Shown piece after piece: positions 51,016-58,967 of a DNA stretch of 64,000 bases. Numbering within the stretch: the stretch's first letter is position 1; every line of letters begins with the position of its first letter. The notes below the pieces were generated by a model that had not been told where the DNA came from, made no database searches, and saw only the letters and a list, made by a program, of their open reading frames with translations. Source of the DNA: DASTPP01 sp035762175 (GTDB lineage: Bacteria; Myxococcota_A; Polyangia; Polyangiales; Polyangiaceae). A program made the position numbers and the translations under genes. The stretch covers positions 1 through 64,000 of the forward strand of contig DASTPP010000407.1 in NCBI GenBank assembly GCA_035762175.1, given 5' to 3'.

Positions 51016-51827
51016 CCCGGCCGGGCGAGCTCGCCTGCGCCTTCGTCGTCGAGGCCGCCCGCCGCGCCGCCGGCCCCCGCTGGAGCCAGGGCCGCAGGCC
51101 CGAGCCCTTGCCCTGCTCGAGCGACGACCCCGCGGCGAGGCTCGTCGCGGGCGTGCGCCTTTACCGCGTCGACGAGCCCGCCGCCCGCGCGCTCGTCGGC
51201 TGGGCGTCGGGCGAGCGGCCGGCCGACCTGCTCGACGGCGTGCCGGAGGCCGCCCACGTGCTCGCGCTGCAGGCGCGCGGGCGCCGCTGCGTGTCGCTGC
51301 TCGGCGAGGGCACGCCGACGGCCCCGCACGCCGACGCGCTCGCCTTCGCCGTCCACGATCTTTGCCACCTCGAGAAGTTCGTCGACCCCGAGCACCACGC
51401 GGGCCAGGTCGGCTTCTTCGCCCTCGCCCGCGGGGCGCTCGGCTCGCCCGGCTGGGCCCGGGCCGAGGCCCGGCTCGACGCCGCGTGGCGCTCGGGGCGC
51501 GACGCGGTCGTCGCCGACATGAACGGCTCGAGCGTCTTTCTCTTCGCCGCGCTCAAGATGCGCCTGAAGATGGCGGCCCGCCGGCGCCTCGCCCGCGACG
51601 AGGGCCGGCCCGCGCCCGAGGGCGGCCCCCTCGACGCGCGCGAAGAGGCCGCGTTCGACGAGACCTTCGGCGAGCTCCTGGCCGCCTTCGGCCTCGGCGG
51701 CGAGCTCGCCCACGCCGCCCGCCGCCTCTCGGCGAGGCGCGACGACGCCTGGGCCGCGCGCGCGGTGCTCGCGCGCTTCGAAGACGAGGGGCGGGGCGTG
51801 CTCGCGCGCCTGGGTTGCATCGCGTAA
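51012..51827 (+). CDS. Hypothetical protein with HDxCH motif
   Basis: 271 residues from TTG 51012, overlapping the exporter stop by 4 nt. Mostly helical. The distinctive block AFAVHDLCHLEKFVDPEHHA contains five potential metal ligands (H, D, C, H, then HH) and recalls HDxxH metal sites such as Coq4, but the spacing differs. FLFAALKMRLKMAARRRLAR is an amphipathic basic helix. No signal peptide. Coupling suggests a job linked to the exporter's substrate. Family not recognised. Confidence 0.65.
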   Translation: MTRPGELACAFVVEAARRAAGPRWSQGRRPEPLPCSSDDPAARLVAGVRLYRVDEPAARALVGWASGERPADLLDGVPEAAHVLALQARGRRCVSLLGEGTPTAPHADALAFAVHDLCHLEKFVDPEHHAGQVGFFALARGALGSPGWARAEARLDAAWRSGRDAVVADMNGSSVFLFAALKMRLKMAARRRLARDEGRPAPEGGPLDAREEAAFDETFGELLAAFGLGGELAHAARRLSARRDDAWAARAVLARFEDEGRGVLARLGCIA

Positions 51828-51923
51828 AACTCTACGTTTCGACCGTTGCCCTTGTTGAAACTGAGCGCGGTGGCGATCGTAGGCCTCGGTCGCGCGACCT
51901 CTCGCGCGAAAGGAGCGAGCCCG

Positions 51924-52694
51924 ATGTCTCTCAAGGACCCGAACGTCGTCAACCCCCGCCGGAAGAAGCGCGTCGCCCTCGTGATCGCCAACCCCGCCCG
52001 ATCGAGCACCACGGGCTGGCCGGTGGGCTTCTGGTGGAGCGAGCTCACGCACCCCTATTACGCCTTTGCCGAGGCCGGCTACGAGGTCGAGGTCTTCAGC
52101 CCCGAGGGCGGCCGCTGCGAGGCCGACGCGATGAGCGACCCGCGCGACGCGAGCGGCTACTCGTCGGGCGACCTCATCAGCCTGGGCTTTCTCTCGACGC
52201 CGAAGCTCGCGGCCCTGGTCGAGCGGACCAAGAAGGTGTCCGCCATCGACGTCGGCGCCTTCGACGCCGTCGTCGTCGCCGGCGGGCAGGCGCCCGTCTT
52301 CGGCTTCGAGGGGGCGACCGATCTGCACCGCAAGTTCGCCGAGTTCTACGAGGCGGGCAAGATCGCCTGCGCGCTCTGCCACGGCGTCGCCGTCTTGCGC
52401 TACGCGAAGCTGTCGAGCGGCGAGCCGCTCGCGCGCGGCAAGACCGTCACGGGCTTCGCCAACGTCGAAGAAGACTTCGCCGACGAGGCCGTCTGGTCGA
52501 TGGGGGTCTTGCCCCGGGGCGAGCACCTGATGCCCTGGCGCATCGAGGACGAGCTCCGGCGGCTCGGCGCCAACTACGTGCAGGGGGGCCTCTGGCGGGG
52601 CTTCGCCGTGCGCGACGGCAACCTCATCACCGGGCAGCAGAACTTCTCGGGCGGCGAGACCGCCGCGCTCGTCCTCGAGGCGCTCGGGCGCTGA
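51924..52694 (+). CDS. DJ-1/PfpI (type 1 glutamine amidotransferase-like) family protein
   Basis: 256 residues; ATG 51924 with AAAGGAG 8 nt upstream. Flavodoxin-like fold: RVALVIANPARSSTTGWPVG, WWSELTHPYYAFAEAGYEVE, FDAVVVAGGQAPVFGFEGAT and the nucleophile elbow IACALCHGVAVLRYA (Cys followed by His). GQQNFSGGETAALVLEALG closes the protein. Hsp31/DJ-1 members act as chaperones, glyoxalases or protein deglycases; which applies here is unknown. Confidence 0.9.
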   Translation: MSLKDPNVVNPRRKKRVALVIANPARSSTTGWPVGFWWSELTHPYYAFAEAGYEVEVFSPEGGRCEADAMSDPRDASGYSSGDLISLGFLSTPKLAALVERTKKVSAIDVGAFDAVVVAGGQAPVFGFEGATDLHRKFAEFYEAGKIACALCHGVAVLRYAKLSSGEPLARGKTVTGFANVEEDFADEAVWSMGVLPRGEHLMPWRIEDELRRLGANYVQGGLWRGFAVRDGNLITGQQNFSGGETAALVLEALGR

Positions 52695-52746
52695 GGGCGC
52701 GCCGGCGAACCGCGCGGGGCGGGCGAGGCGGGGCCCCGGCCGGCGC

Positions 52747-53643
52747 TCAGCGCAAGAGCCGGGGCCCGCCCGCGACGGCGGTGAGCATGCGCCACGGCAT
52801 GCAGTCGCGGTCTTCTTCGACGCGAAAGCCGTGCTGGCCGAGCCACGCGGCGTGGTCGCGGTCGTGCCACTCGTCGAGGAAGGGCTCGAACGCGCCGCGC
52901 GCGAGCAGGCGGAAGTAGGCCCCGCGCCAGCCGTGCCGGCGCCACATCGCGAGCAGCGTCTCGCGCGCCTGCTGCGCCGAGGGCTCGACGATGACGAGCC
53001 GCCCGCCCGGCCGCACGATTCGGCGCAGCTCGGCGAGGGCCCGGTCGGCCGCCTCGCGCGGCATCTCGTGGAAGACGAAGCACGCGGCGGCGCCGTCGAA
53101 GTGCCCGTCGGGCAGGCCGCTCTCTTCGATCACGGCCTGCACGCAGGTGAGCCCGGGCGTCTCGCGCGCCGCCTGCTGCAAGAGGTAGGGCGAGGGCTCG
53201 AGCGCCCAGACGTCCGGCACGCCGCGCCGCCGCAGCGCCGCCGCCACGTGCCCGGCGCCCGCGCCGACGTCGAGCACGCGCGCGCAATCGGCGAGCCGCT
53301 CGGCCATCAGCGCCCGCGCCTCGACCAGCACGCCGAGCATCACGCGGTCGAAGCCGACGGCGTAGGCGCCCGTCATCGTCTTCGAGAAGTTGCCGTTCGG
53401 GAGCTGATGAAACTCTTGCAAGAGGTAGCCCGGCAGCCGCTCGCGCCCCGGCATGCCCTCGGGCAGGCGCACCGGGCGCGGCCGCCGGGTGACGAGGCGG
53501 AGCGCGAGCTCCCACAGGTTGCGCAGGCCCCGCGGGCGGGCGCGGTCGAGCCAACTGTCGGGCAGCTCGCGGACCGCCCAGTCGGCCGGCTCGAGGGCGC
53601 GCACCAGGGCCGGCCCCGTCGAACGGGCGAGGGCGTTGCTCAC
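52747..53643 (-). CDS. SAM-dependent methyltransferase (class I)
   Basis: 298 residues, GTG 53643. SAM motif I is ARVLDVGAGAGHVAAALRRR (about 120-139), followed by WALEPSPYLLQQAARE and the post-I segment LPDGHFDGAAACFVFHEMPR; FVFHEM matches UbiE-like enzymes. RIVRPGGRLVIVEPSAQQ is motif III. An N-terminal region of 110 residues precedes the fold and the C-terminus includes LGQHGFRVEEDRDCMPWRM. Substrate unknown. Convergent with the DJ-1 gene. Confidence 0.88.
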   Translation of the reverse strand: MSNALARSTGPALVRALEPADWAVRELPDSWLDRARPRGLRNLWELALRLVTRRPRPVRLPEGMPGRERLPGYLLQEFHQLPNGNFSKTMTGAYAVGFDRVMLGVLVEARALMAERLADCARVLDVGAGAGHVAAALRRRGVPDVWALEPSPYLLQQAARETPGLTCVQAVIEESGLPDGHFDGAAACFVFHEMPREAADRALAELRRIVRPGGRLVIVEPSAQQARETLLAMWRRHGWRGAYFRLLARGAFEPFLDEWHDRDHAAWLGQHGFRVEEDRDCMPWRMLTAVAGGPRLLR

Positions 53644-53890
53644 GGCAACCCGAGAGTATCACGGGGCGCCGCCGCCGACGTCACGCCGATCGACGACGCG
53701 GCGCACCGGATCACGAACCCGACGACGAACCGAAGGCCTGACCGACCGAAGGCCTGACCGATCGTCACGCTCTGCCGTAGCCTCACAATTGGCCCCGATC
53801 GCCGTGGCGAAGGGGCGAGGTGTGGTGCGTCGGGCGCCGCGCACCCACCGGCCTGAAAATTGCCGCCGGGGCCCAACGGTCGGCCCGCTC

Positions 53891-55309
53891 TCAGCGCGCC
53901 GGCGTGCCCTCGCGGCCTCGGCCCCCGCCCTCGCCCTTGTCGCCGCGGCCCCGGCCCTCGCCCTCGTCGCCACGGCCCCGGCCCTCGCCCTCGTCGCCGC
54001 GGCCCCGGCCCTCGCCCTCGCCCTCGTCGCCGTCGGGCGCGAACGTGACGGGGTAGTTGACCGTCACATACCCGCCGCCGCTCGGCGGCTTGTCGAAGGT
54101 GAGCGTCATGAGCGACTCGCGCGCGCAGCGCTCCATCTCGGCGTCGTTGAGCTCGCCGCCGGGCGCGAAGTCGGCCTCGTCGACCACGCCGCCGACCTCG
54201 GGGTCGGCGACGATCGCGAACGAGAGCACCAGCTTGCCGGCGAGCTTCGGGCGCTGCGCGAGCGCATTCTGGTAGCACTGGCTCAAGAGCGGGAACATCG
54301 CCTCGCGAAACACCTCTTGAATGTACGAGGCCTCGTAGTGCCCCCGCGGCAAGGGCGTCTCGGCCGCGTCCGCCTCGCCCGGCGCCCGGGCCCCCGCGGC
54401 CGCCCCGGCGGCGGCGCGAGGCGGCGGCGCGGCCGCGCCCGCCGGCGCCCCGCCTTCGCGCCTTCGCAATGAGGCGACGATCTCTTCGCGCATCGCGTCG
54501 CGCGCCCGCCGCGCCTCGGGGTCGCCCGGCCGCGCCTTCGTCGCCGCCTCGGGCCCTCGCGCCGCCGCCTGCCCCGCCGCCTCGATCGGCGGGCCCGGGG
54601 GCCCCGGTCGTGACAGCATGACGGCCGTGCCGGCGGCCGCAGCCAGGGTCGCGGCGGCGGCCGCGGTCTTCGTCGCTCGGCCCATGATCCATGCCCCTTT
54701 CAGTGTGCCTTTCAACCACGCCATCCAGCGCGACGCTTCGGGCGCCGCCAGGGGCCAGAGCGCCGCGCACCAGAGCCTGCGCTCGCCGCCGCTCTCGCGA
54801 TCGAGGCCCTCGCGCAGCCGCTCGAGCCCCGTCTTGAGCCGCCAGCGCACGGTGCCCGCCGGCGCGCGCTGCAGGCGCGCGATCTCGGCGCACGAGAGGC
54901 CCTCGTAATAATGAAGAAGCAAGGTCGAGCGATACGGCTCGGAGAGCCCCGCGACGAGCTCCGCCAGCAGGCGCTGCGTGCCCAACCGCTCGAGCAACGC
55001 CTCGGGCGAGGGCGCTTCCCCTTCGCCCTCGGCGGCGTAACGCTCGTCGCGAACGACGCGGCGCGTCGCGCCTCGGACGCGCATTCGGGCCGCGTTGCGC
55101 AGCACCTCGGCCAACCAGCGGCGCAGGGGCGGCTCGGGCCCGTCGGGGGCGTCGACGCGGGGCGGGCGGCGCAGGGCCGCGAGCCAGGTCTCTTGGACCA
55201 AGTCGTCCGCGTCGCTCGCGCCGCCGACCAGCGCCGAGGCGAGGCGCCGGAGCCAGGCGGCTTGCGCGAGCAGCTCGTCGGGGCGCAGGGCCCGGGCGTT
55301 GTCCGGCAT
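53891..55309 (-). CDS. ECF sigma factor fused to membrane segment and AgmX/PglI-type C-terminal domain
   Basis: 472 residues, ATG 55309. Residues 1-165 form an ECF sigma factor: region 2 GGASDADDLVQETWLAALRR, region 4 LSEPYRSTLLLHYYEGLSCA with EIARLQRAPAGTVRWRLKTG. A hydrophobic helix follows (TKTAAAAATLAAAAGTAVML, about 211-230), then an Ala/Pro linker, then the AgmX/PglI-type domain PLLSQCYQNALAQRPKLAGK, LVLSFAIVADPEVG, MERCARESLMTLTFDKPPSG. The tail repeats GDEGEGRGR. The fusion would tether a sigma factor in the membrane with an extracytoplasmic sensor-like end. Confidence 0.85.
   Translation of the reverse strand: MPDNARALRPDELLAQAAWLRRLASALVGGASDADDLVQETWLAALRRPPRVDAPDGPEPPLRRWLAEVLRNAARMRVRGATRRVVRDERYAAEGEGEAPSPEALLERLGTQRLLAELVAGLSEPYRSTLLLHYYEGLSCAEIARLQRAPAGTVRWRLKTGLERLREGLDRESGGERRLWCAALWPLAAPEASRWMAWLKGTLKGAWIMGRATKTAAAAATLAAAAGTAVMLSRPGPPGPPIEAAGQAAARGPEAATKARPGDPEARRARDAMREEIVASLRRREGGAPAGAAAPPPRAAAGAAAGARAPGEADAAETPLPRGHYEASYIQEVFREAMFPLLSQCYQNALAQRPKLAGKLVLSFAIVADPEVGGVVDEADFAPGGELNDAEMERCARESLMTLTFDKPPSGGGYVTVNYPVTFAPDGDEGEGEGRGRGDEGEGRGRGDEGEGRGRGDKGEGGGRGREGTPAR
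53915..54042. repeat. Tandem repeat encoding GDEGEGRGR at the 3' end of the sigma-AgmX gene
   Basis: Multiple roughly 27-bp units alternating CGGCCCCGGCCCTCGCC with CTCGTCGCC; in protein, D-E/K-GEGRGRG repeats four times before the end. In frame, so repeat number changes tail length. Confidence 0.8.
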
Positions 55310-55705
55310 CGCGTCTCATCATGCCAGCGCCGAGCGAAGTGTTGGCTCACGGAGGTCGATTGCCTCCTGCCAGGGCTCGCACAGGGCGACGGCCTCGCGT
55401 CATGATCCGCGGGGTGGTCGATGGCGCACGCGGCAGCTCGCGGCGGCGGATGGCCTTGCGCCGGTGCCTGCGGAGGCTCCGAGCCGATAGGCCATTTGGC
55501 CTATTCGTCGCTGCCAGAGGTTGGCCACATTGTAGTCAGAAGCGCTTCGTGTAAGGGGCAGGCCGCTTGACGACTCACCCATGGCCCCGAGGTTGCAGCC
55601 CCGCTCGGCGCGTGGGCAGCCGCGCCTCGCCGGGGCGCCTGCTCGGGGGTACCCTCGTCGCCGGCCTCGTACGACGGGGCCGGCCCGAGCGGCCCGGAGG
55701 CCCCC
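55310..55705. other. Divergent intergenic region between sigma-AgmX and kinase-like genes
   Basis: No gene recognised. It contains a strong dyad at 55487-55504. Promoters of both divergent genes presumably lie here. Confidence 0.45.
55487..55504. promoter_or_regulatory. Perfect dyad ATAGGCC-ATTT-GGCCTAT
   Basis: Seven-base arms around ATTT, AT-richer than its surroundings, in the divergent gap between the ECF sigma fusion (start 55309, minus) and the kinase-like gene (start 55706, plus). It could be an operator or a hairpin; no T-run follows on either strand. Confidence 0.5.
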
Positions 55706-56902
55706 ATGGCAGGCAAGTTCGTCCCGATCTGCGAGCTCGGTCAGAGCCCCCTCGGCACCCAGTTCTTGGGCGCCTGCCACGGGCCGGGCGACTACTTCAT
55801 TCTGCTGACCTATACGCGCCTGCACGAGGCCCTACCCGATAGCGCCGCGCTCTTCGCGCTGGCCTTCGACGAGCTTCGGGTGGTGGCACGGCTCAACCAC
55901 CCCAACGTCGAGCAGGTCTTCGACCTCGGCGCCGACGAAGGCGGGCACTACGTCGTGAGCGAGTACCGCGAGGGGCTGAGCCTCGAGGCGCTCTTCGAGC
56001 GGGGCGGGCGCGCGATCGCGACCGAGGTTTACCTGCGCGTCCTGGCGGACGCCTTGACGGGCTTGCACTACGCGCACGAGCTCTCCGACGACGAGGGCCG
56101 GCCCCTCGACGTCGTGCACCGCGACCTCGCGGCCGAGCGCGTCTTCGTCACCTGCAGGGGGGAGACGAAGGTGCTCGATTTCGGCATTGCCGCCGTGGCC
56201 GGCGCGCTACGTCACGAGCACGCGGGCGAGATCGAACGGCGAATCGCCTACCTGGCGCCCGAGCAGCTGCGGGCCGCGCCCGAGGCGTCCCGGCGGGGCG
56301 TCGATGTGTTCGCGGCGGGCGCGCTGCTCTACCGTATTCTGTCGGGGCGGCGCCCCTGGGAGGGCCAAAGCTGGAGCGAGATCGCCGAGCACCTCGCCGG
56401 CGGGCGGGTCCCCTCGGTGCGCGCGGCGGCGCCGCACGCGCCGGCCGAGCTCGTTGCGATCTGCGACAAGGCGCGGGCGCCGGACCCGCGCGACCGCTAC
56501 CCGACGGCGCTCGCGTTCCGGCAGGCGATCGAGCGATATCTCGAGCGCTCGGGCGTGCGCCCCACGCACGAACGAATCGGCCTCGTCGTCGCCGAGCTCG
56601 GCGCCGACGATCGGGCGAGGGTGCGCGCGGCCGTCGAAGAATATCTTCGCGAGCACGGCATCGATCTCGGGTCGGGCTTCGGGGTCGGGGGCGCCGGCGC
56701 GGCGGAGAAGGGGGCGCCGGCGGCGCCGGCCGAGCCCCACGGGCACCCCTACCGCGGCAGCGCGAGGGGCGAGGCGAGGGGCGCGGGCCCGCGAAGCGAG
56801 GCGGGGTCGAGGCCCGCCGGGCGCGCGGGCTTGCCGGCGTGGGGGGGCATGACGATCGCGGTCGTGGCGATCGCGTTCGTGGCGGCCTGGCTCGCGCGGT
56901 AG
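55706..56902 (+). CDS. Tail-anchored protein kinase-like protein, probable pseudokinase
   Basis: 398 residues, ATG 55706. Kinase fold recognisable from FDELRVVARLNHPNVEQVFD, DVVHRDLAAERVFV, KVLDFGIA and RIAYLAPEQLRAA. The Gly-rich loop is degenerate (ELGQSPLGTQFLGACHG), the VAVK lysine position is replaced (YFILLTYTRLH), and HRDLKxxN has become HRDLAAER with R145 in place of the Mg-binding Asn; HRD and DFG remain. A Gly/Ala/Arg linker leads to a C-terminal helix TIAVVAIAFVAAWLAR at the very end. Likely a scaffold or regulator rather than an active kinase. Confidence 0.82.
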   Translation: MAGKFVPICELGQSPLGTQFLGACHGPGDYFILLTYTRLHEALPDSAALFALAFDELRVVARLNHPNVEQVFDLGADEGGHYVVSEYREGLSLEALFERGGRAIATEVYLRVLADALTGLHYAHELSDDEGRPLDVVHRDLAAERVFVTCRGETKVLDFGIAAVAGALRHEHAGEIERRIAYLAPEQLRAAPEASRRGVDVFAAGALLYRILSGRRPWEGQSWSEIAEHLAGGRVPSVRAAAPHAPAELVAICDKARAPDPRDRYPTALAFRQAIERYLERSGVRPTHERIGLVVAELGADDRARVRAAVEEYLREHGIDLGSGFGVGGAGAAEKGAPAAPAEPHGHPYRGSARGEARGAGPRSEAGSRPAGRAGLPAWGGMTIAVVAIAFVAAWLAR

Positions 56903-57054
56903 CGCCGGGCCGGGGCAGAGGCCGCCCGGGCACCGCGCGCTCGCCGCGGCTCGGGGTACGTCGTCGTTCGAATCCGCGCCGGCCTCCCACAACCTCGACG
57001 CTGGCCTGGGGCGTGCAATCCGGGGGGTATCCTAGCCCGAACGGCCCCCCGACC

Positions 57055-57978
57055 ATGCGCAATGCCCTGGTGCTCTTGAACGCGTACGCCGGCTCGCTCC
57101 GGCAGGTGCGGGCGGTGCTCGAGGCGCGCGAGCGCCTGCGGCGCTGGGCGCCGGGCGCCGAGATCGTGATCGCGGGCCGCCCCGAAGAGCTCGCGCCGGC
57201 GCTTCAGCGCGCCAAGACCTCGCCGGCCGAATACATCTTCGTCGGCGGTGGAGACGGAACGCTACGCGGTGTGGCGGAATCGATCGCGGGCACCGGCAAG
57301 GTGCTCGGCGTCCTGCCCCTCGGCACCGTGAACCACTTCGCCCGCCGCCTCGGGCTGCCCCTGGGCCTCGGCGCCGCGCTCTCGGCGCTCGAGGCCGCGC
57401 GCCCGAGCATCCTCGGGGCGGGCGAGGTCAACGGGCGGCTCTTTCTGAACAACTCGACCCTCGGTCTCTACCCGCGGGTCGTTCGGGCGCGCGACCACCT
57501 GCGGCACCGGTGCAGCCTCGCCAAGTGGCCGGCGCTCGCGCGGGCGGGGGCGCGCGCGCTCGCGCGCCCCGAGAGGGCCTGGCTCGAGCTCGTGGGCGAC
57601 GAGGGGGCGCTCACGCTGCGCTCGCCCTTCGTGTTCGTGACCAACCACGACTACCTGCTCGGCGCGCTGCCCCTCTTGCCGGGCGGCGTCGGGCCCGACG
57701 AGCTCGGCGTCTGCGCCGCCCCGGCCGAGACCCCCGCGGCGAGGCTCGGCCTGCTCGCGCGCATCGCGACCGGCACGCTCGCCGCGTGCCCCTCGCTGCG
57801 GGCCTTCCGCACGCGCTCGCTCGCCGCCCGCGGCGCCCGCCCGCGGCTGCACGTGACGCTCGACGGCGAGGTGCTGACGCTCGAGTCGCCGCTCGTCTAC
57901 CGCCCGCGGCCGGGCGTCTTGCGCGTGCTCGCCCCCCGCGGCGCGCCCGCGCCCGCGCCCGCCCTCTCGACGCCATGA
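57055..57978 (+). CDS. Diacylglycerol kinase/sphingosine kinase catalytic-domain protein
   Basis: 307 residues, ATG 57055. N-terminal MRNALVLLNAYAGSLRQV, the nucleotide-binding GGGDGT loop in YIFVGGGDGTLRGVAESIA, LPLGTVNHFARRLGLPLG, and a C-terminal beta-sandwich ending HVTLDGEVLTLESPLVYRP. LNNSTLGLYP is the conserved asparagine-containing strand of the family. Phosphorylates a lipid alcohol, probably diacylglycerol or a related lipid; identity unknown. Overlaps the next gene by 4 nt (ATGA), indicating coupling to the phosphoesterase. Confidence 0.92.
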   Translation: MRNALVLLNAYAGSLRQVRAVLEARERLRRWAPGAEIVIAGRPEELAPALQRAKTSPAEYIFVGGGDGTLRGVAESIAGTGKVLGVLPLGTVNHFARRLGLPLGLGAALSALEAARPSILGAGEVNGRLFLNNSTLGLYPRVVRARDHLRHRCSLAKWPALARAGARALARPERAWLELVGDEGALTLRSPFVFVTNHDYLLGALPLLPGGVGPDELGVCAAPAETPAARLGLLARIATGTLAACPSLRAFRTRSLAARGARPRLHVTLDGEVLTLESPLVYRPRPGVLRVLAPRGAPAPAPALSTP

Positions 57979-58826
57979 AGACCATCGTCCACCTCTCCGA
58001 CCTGCACTTCGGACGCGTCGACCGCGAGCTGCTCGGGCCCCTCGTGGCGTGCGTCCGCGAGGCCGAGCCCGACCTCGTGGTCGTCTCGGGCGATCTGACC
58101 CAGCGCGCCCGCGACCGCGAGTTCCGCGCGGCCCGGGCCTTCCTCGACGAGCTGCCCGCGCCGCGCCTCGTCGTGCCCGGCAACCACGACGTGCCGCTCT
58201 ACAACCCCGTCGCCCGCCTCTTCTGCGGCCTCTGCGGCTTCCGGCGCCACATCGCCGACGAGATCGCCCCCTTCTACCGCGACGACGAGTGCGCCGTGCT
58301 CGGCCTGAACACGGCCCGCTCGCTCGCCGTCAGCGGCGGCCGCGTCGGGCGGGCGCAGCTGCGCGCCATCGAGCGGCGCCTGCGGGGCCTGCCGCCCGGG
58401 CTCGCCAAGGTGCTCGTCACCCACCACCCCTTCGACCTGCCCCCCCGATCGCACCACGACAACGTCGTGCGCGGCGCCCGGCGCGCGATCGAGGCGCTCG
58501 CCGCGGTCGGCGTCGACGTCGTCCTCTCGGGGCACGTGCACCAGGCGCACGCCGGCCACTCGGCCACGCGCTTCCGCACCGCGCACCGCGCCTTGCTCCT
58601 CGTGCAGGCCGGCACCGCCACCTCGATCCGCGTGCGCGGCGAGCCCAACTCGTGGAACGTGGTGCGCCTCGACGGCGGCGCCGTGCGCGTCGAGCGCAAG
58701 GCCTGGTCGCCCGAGCGCCGGCGCTTCGTCTCGGTCGACCACCAGCGCTTCCGGCGGGCGACCTCCGGCTGGTCGTCCGAGGCGGTCGAGGACGTCGGAG
58801 CGATCGCGGCGCCCGCCCCGGCCTGA
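57975..58826 (+). CDS. Calcineurin-like metallophosphoesterase
   Basis: 283 residues, ATG 57975 inside the ATGA overlap. All metal-binding motifs are in order: HLSDLHFG (D-x-H), LVVVSGDLTQ (GD), LVVPGNHDVPLY (GNHD), VTHHPFDLP (H) and VLSGHVHQAHAG (GHxH). Resembles the CpdA/Icc-like group. Paired with a lipid-kinase-like gene, so a lipid phosphate or nucleotide could be its substrate; the sequence does not decide. Confidence 0.93.
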   Translation: MKTIVHLSDLHFGRVDRELLGPLVACVREAEPDLVVVSGDLTQRARDREFRAARAFLDELPAPRLVVPGNHDVPLYNPVARLFCGLCGFRRHIADEIAPFYRDDECAVLGLNTARSLAVSGGRVGRAQLRAIERRLRGLPPGLAKVLVTHHPFDLPPRSHHDNVVRGARRAIEALAAVGVDVVLSGHVHQAHAGHSATRFRTAHRALLLVQAGTATSIRVRGEPNSWNVVRLDGGAVRVERKAWSPERRRFVSVDHQRFRRATSGWSSEAVEDVGAIAAPAPA

Positions 58827-58967
58827 GGTCGAAGGCCGCGGCCGCGTTCCGTCGCCGCTGGAACGCGCGGGTAACGCGGCGCAAACCATTACGCTCTGCG
58901 GCAGCGCCCGCCGGCGAAGCCGCTCGAAAAGTTTCACCGCGGCCGCGGGCCGGGGGTACCCTGCATC

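Noticed and set aside
56950..57000. tRNA-like T-arm (GTTCGAATCC)
   Set aside because: No acceptor stem, anticodon arm or D-arm can be folded around it.
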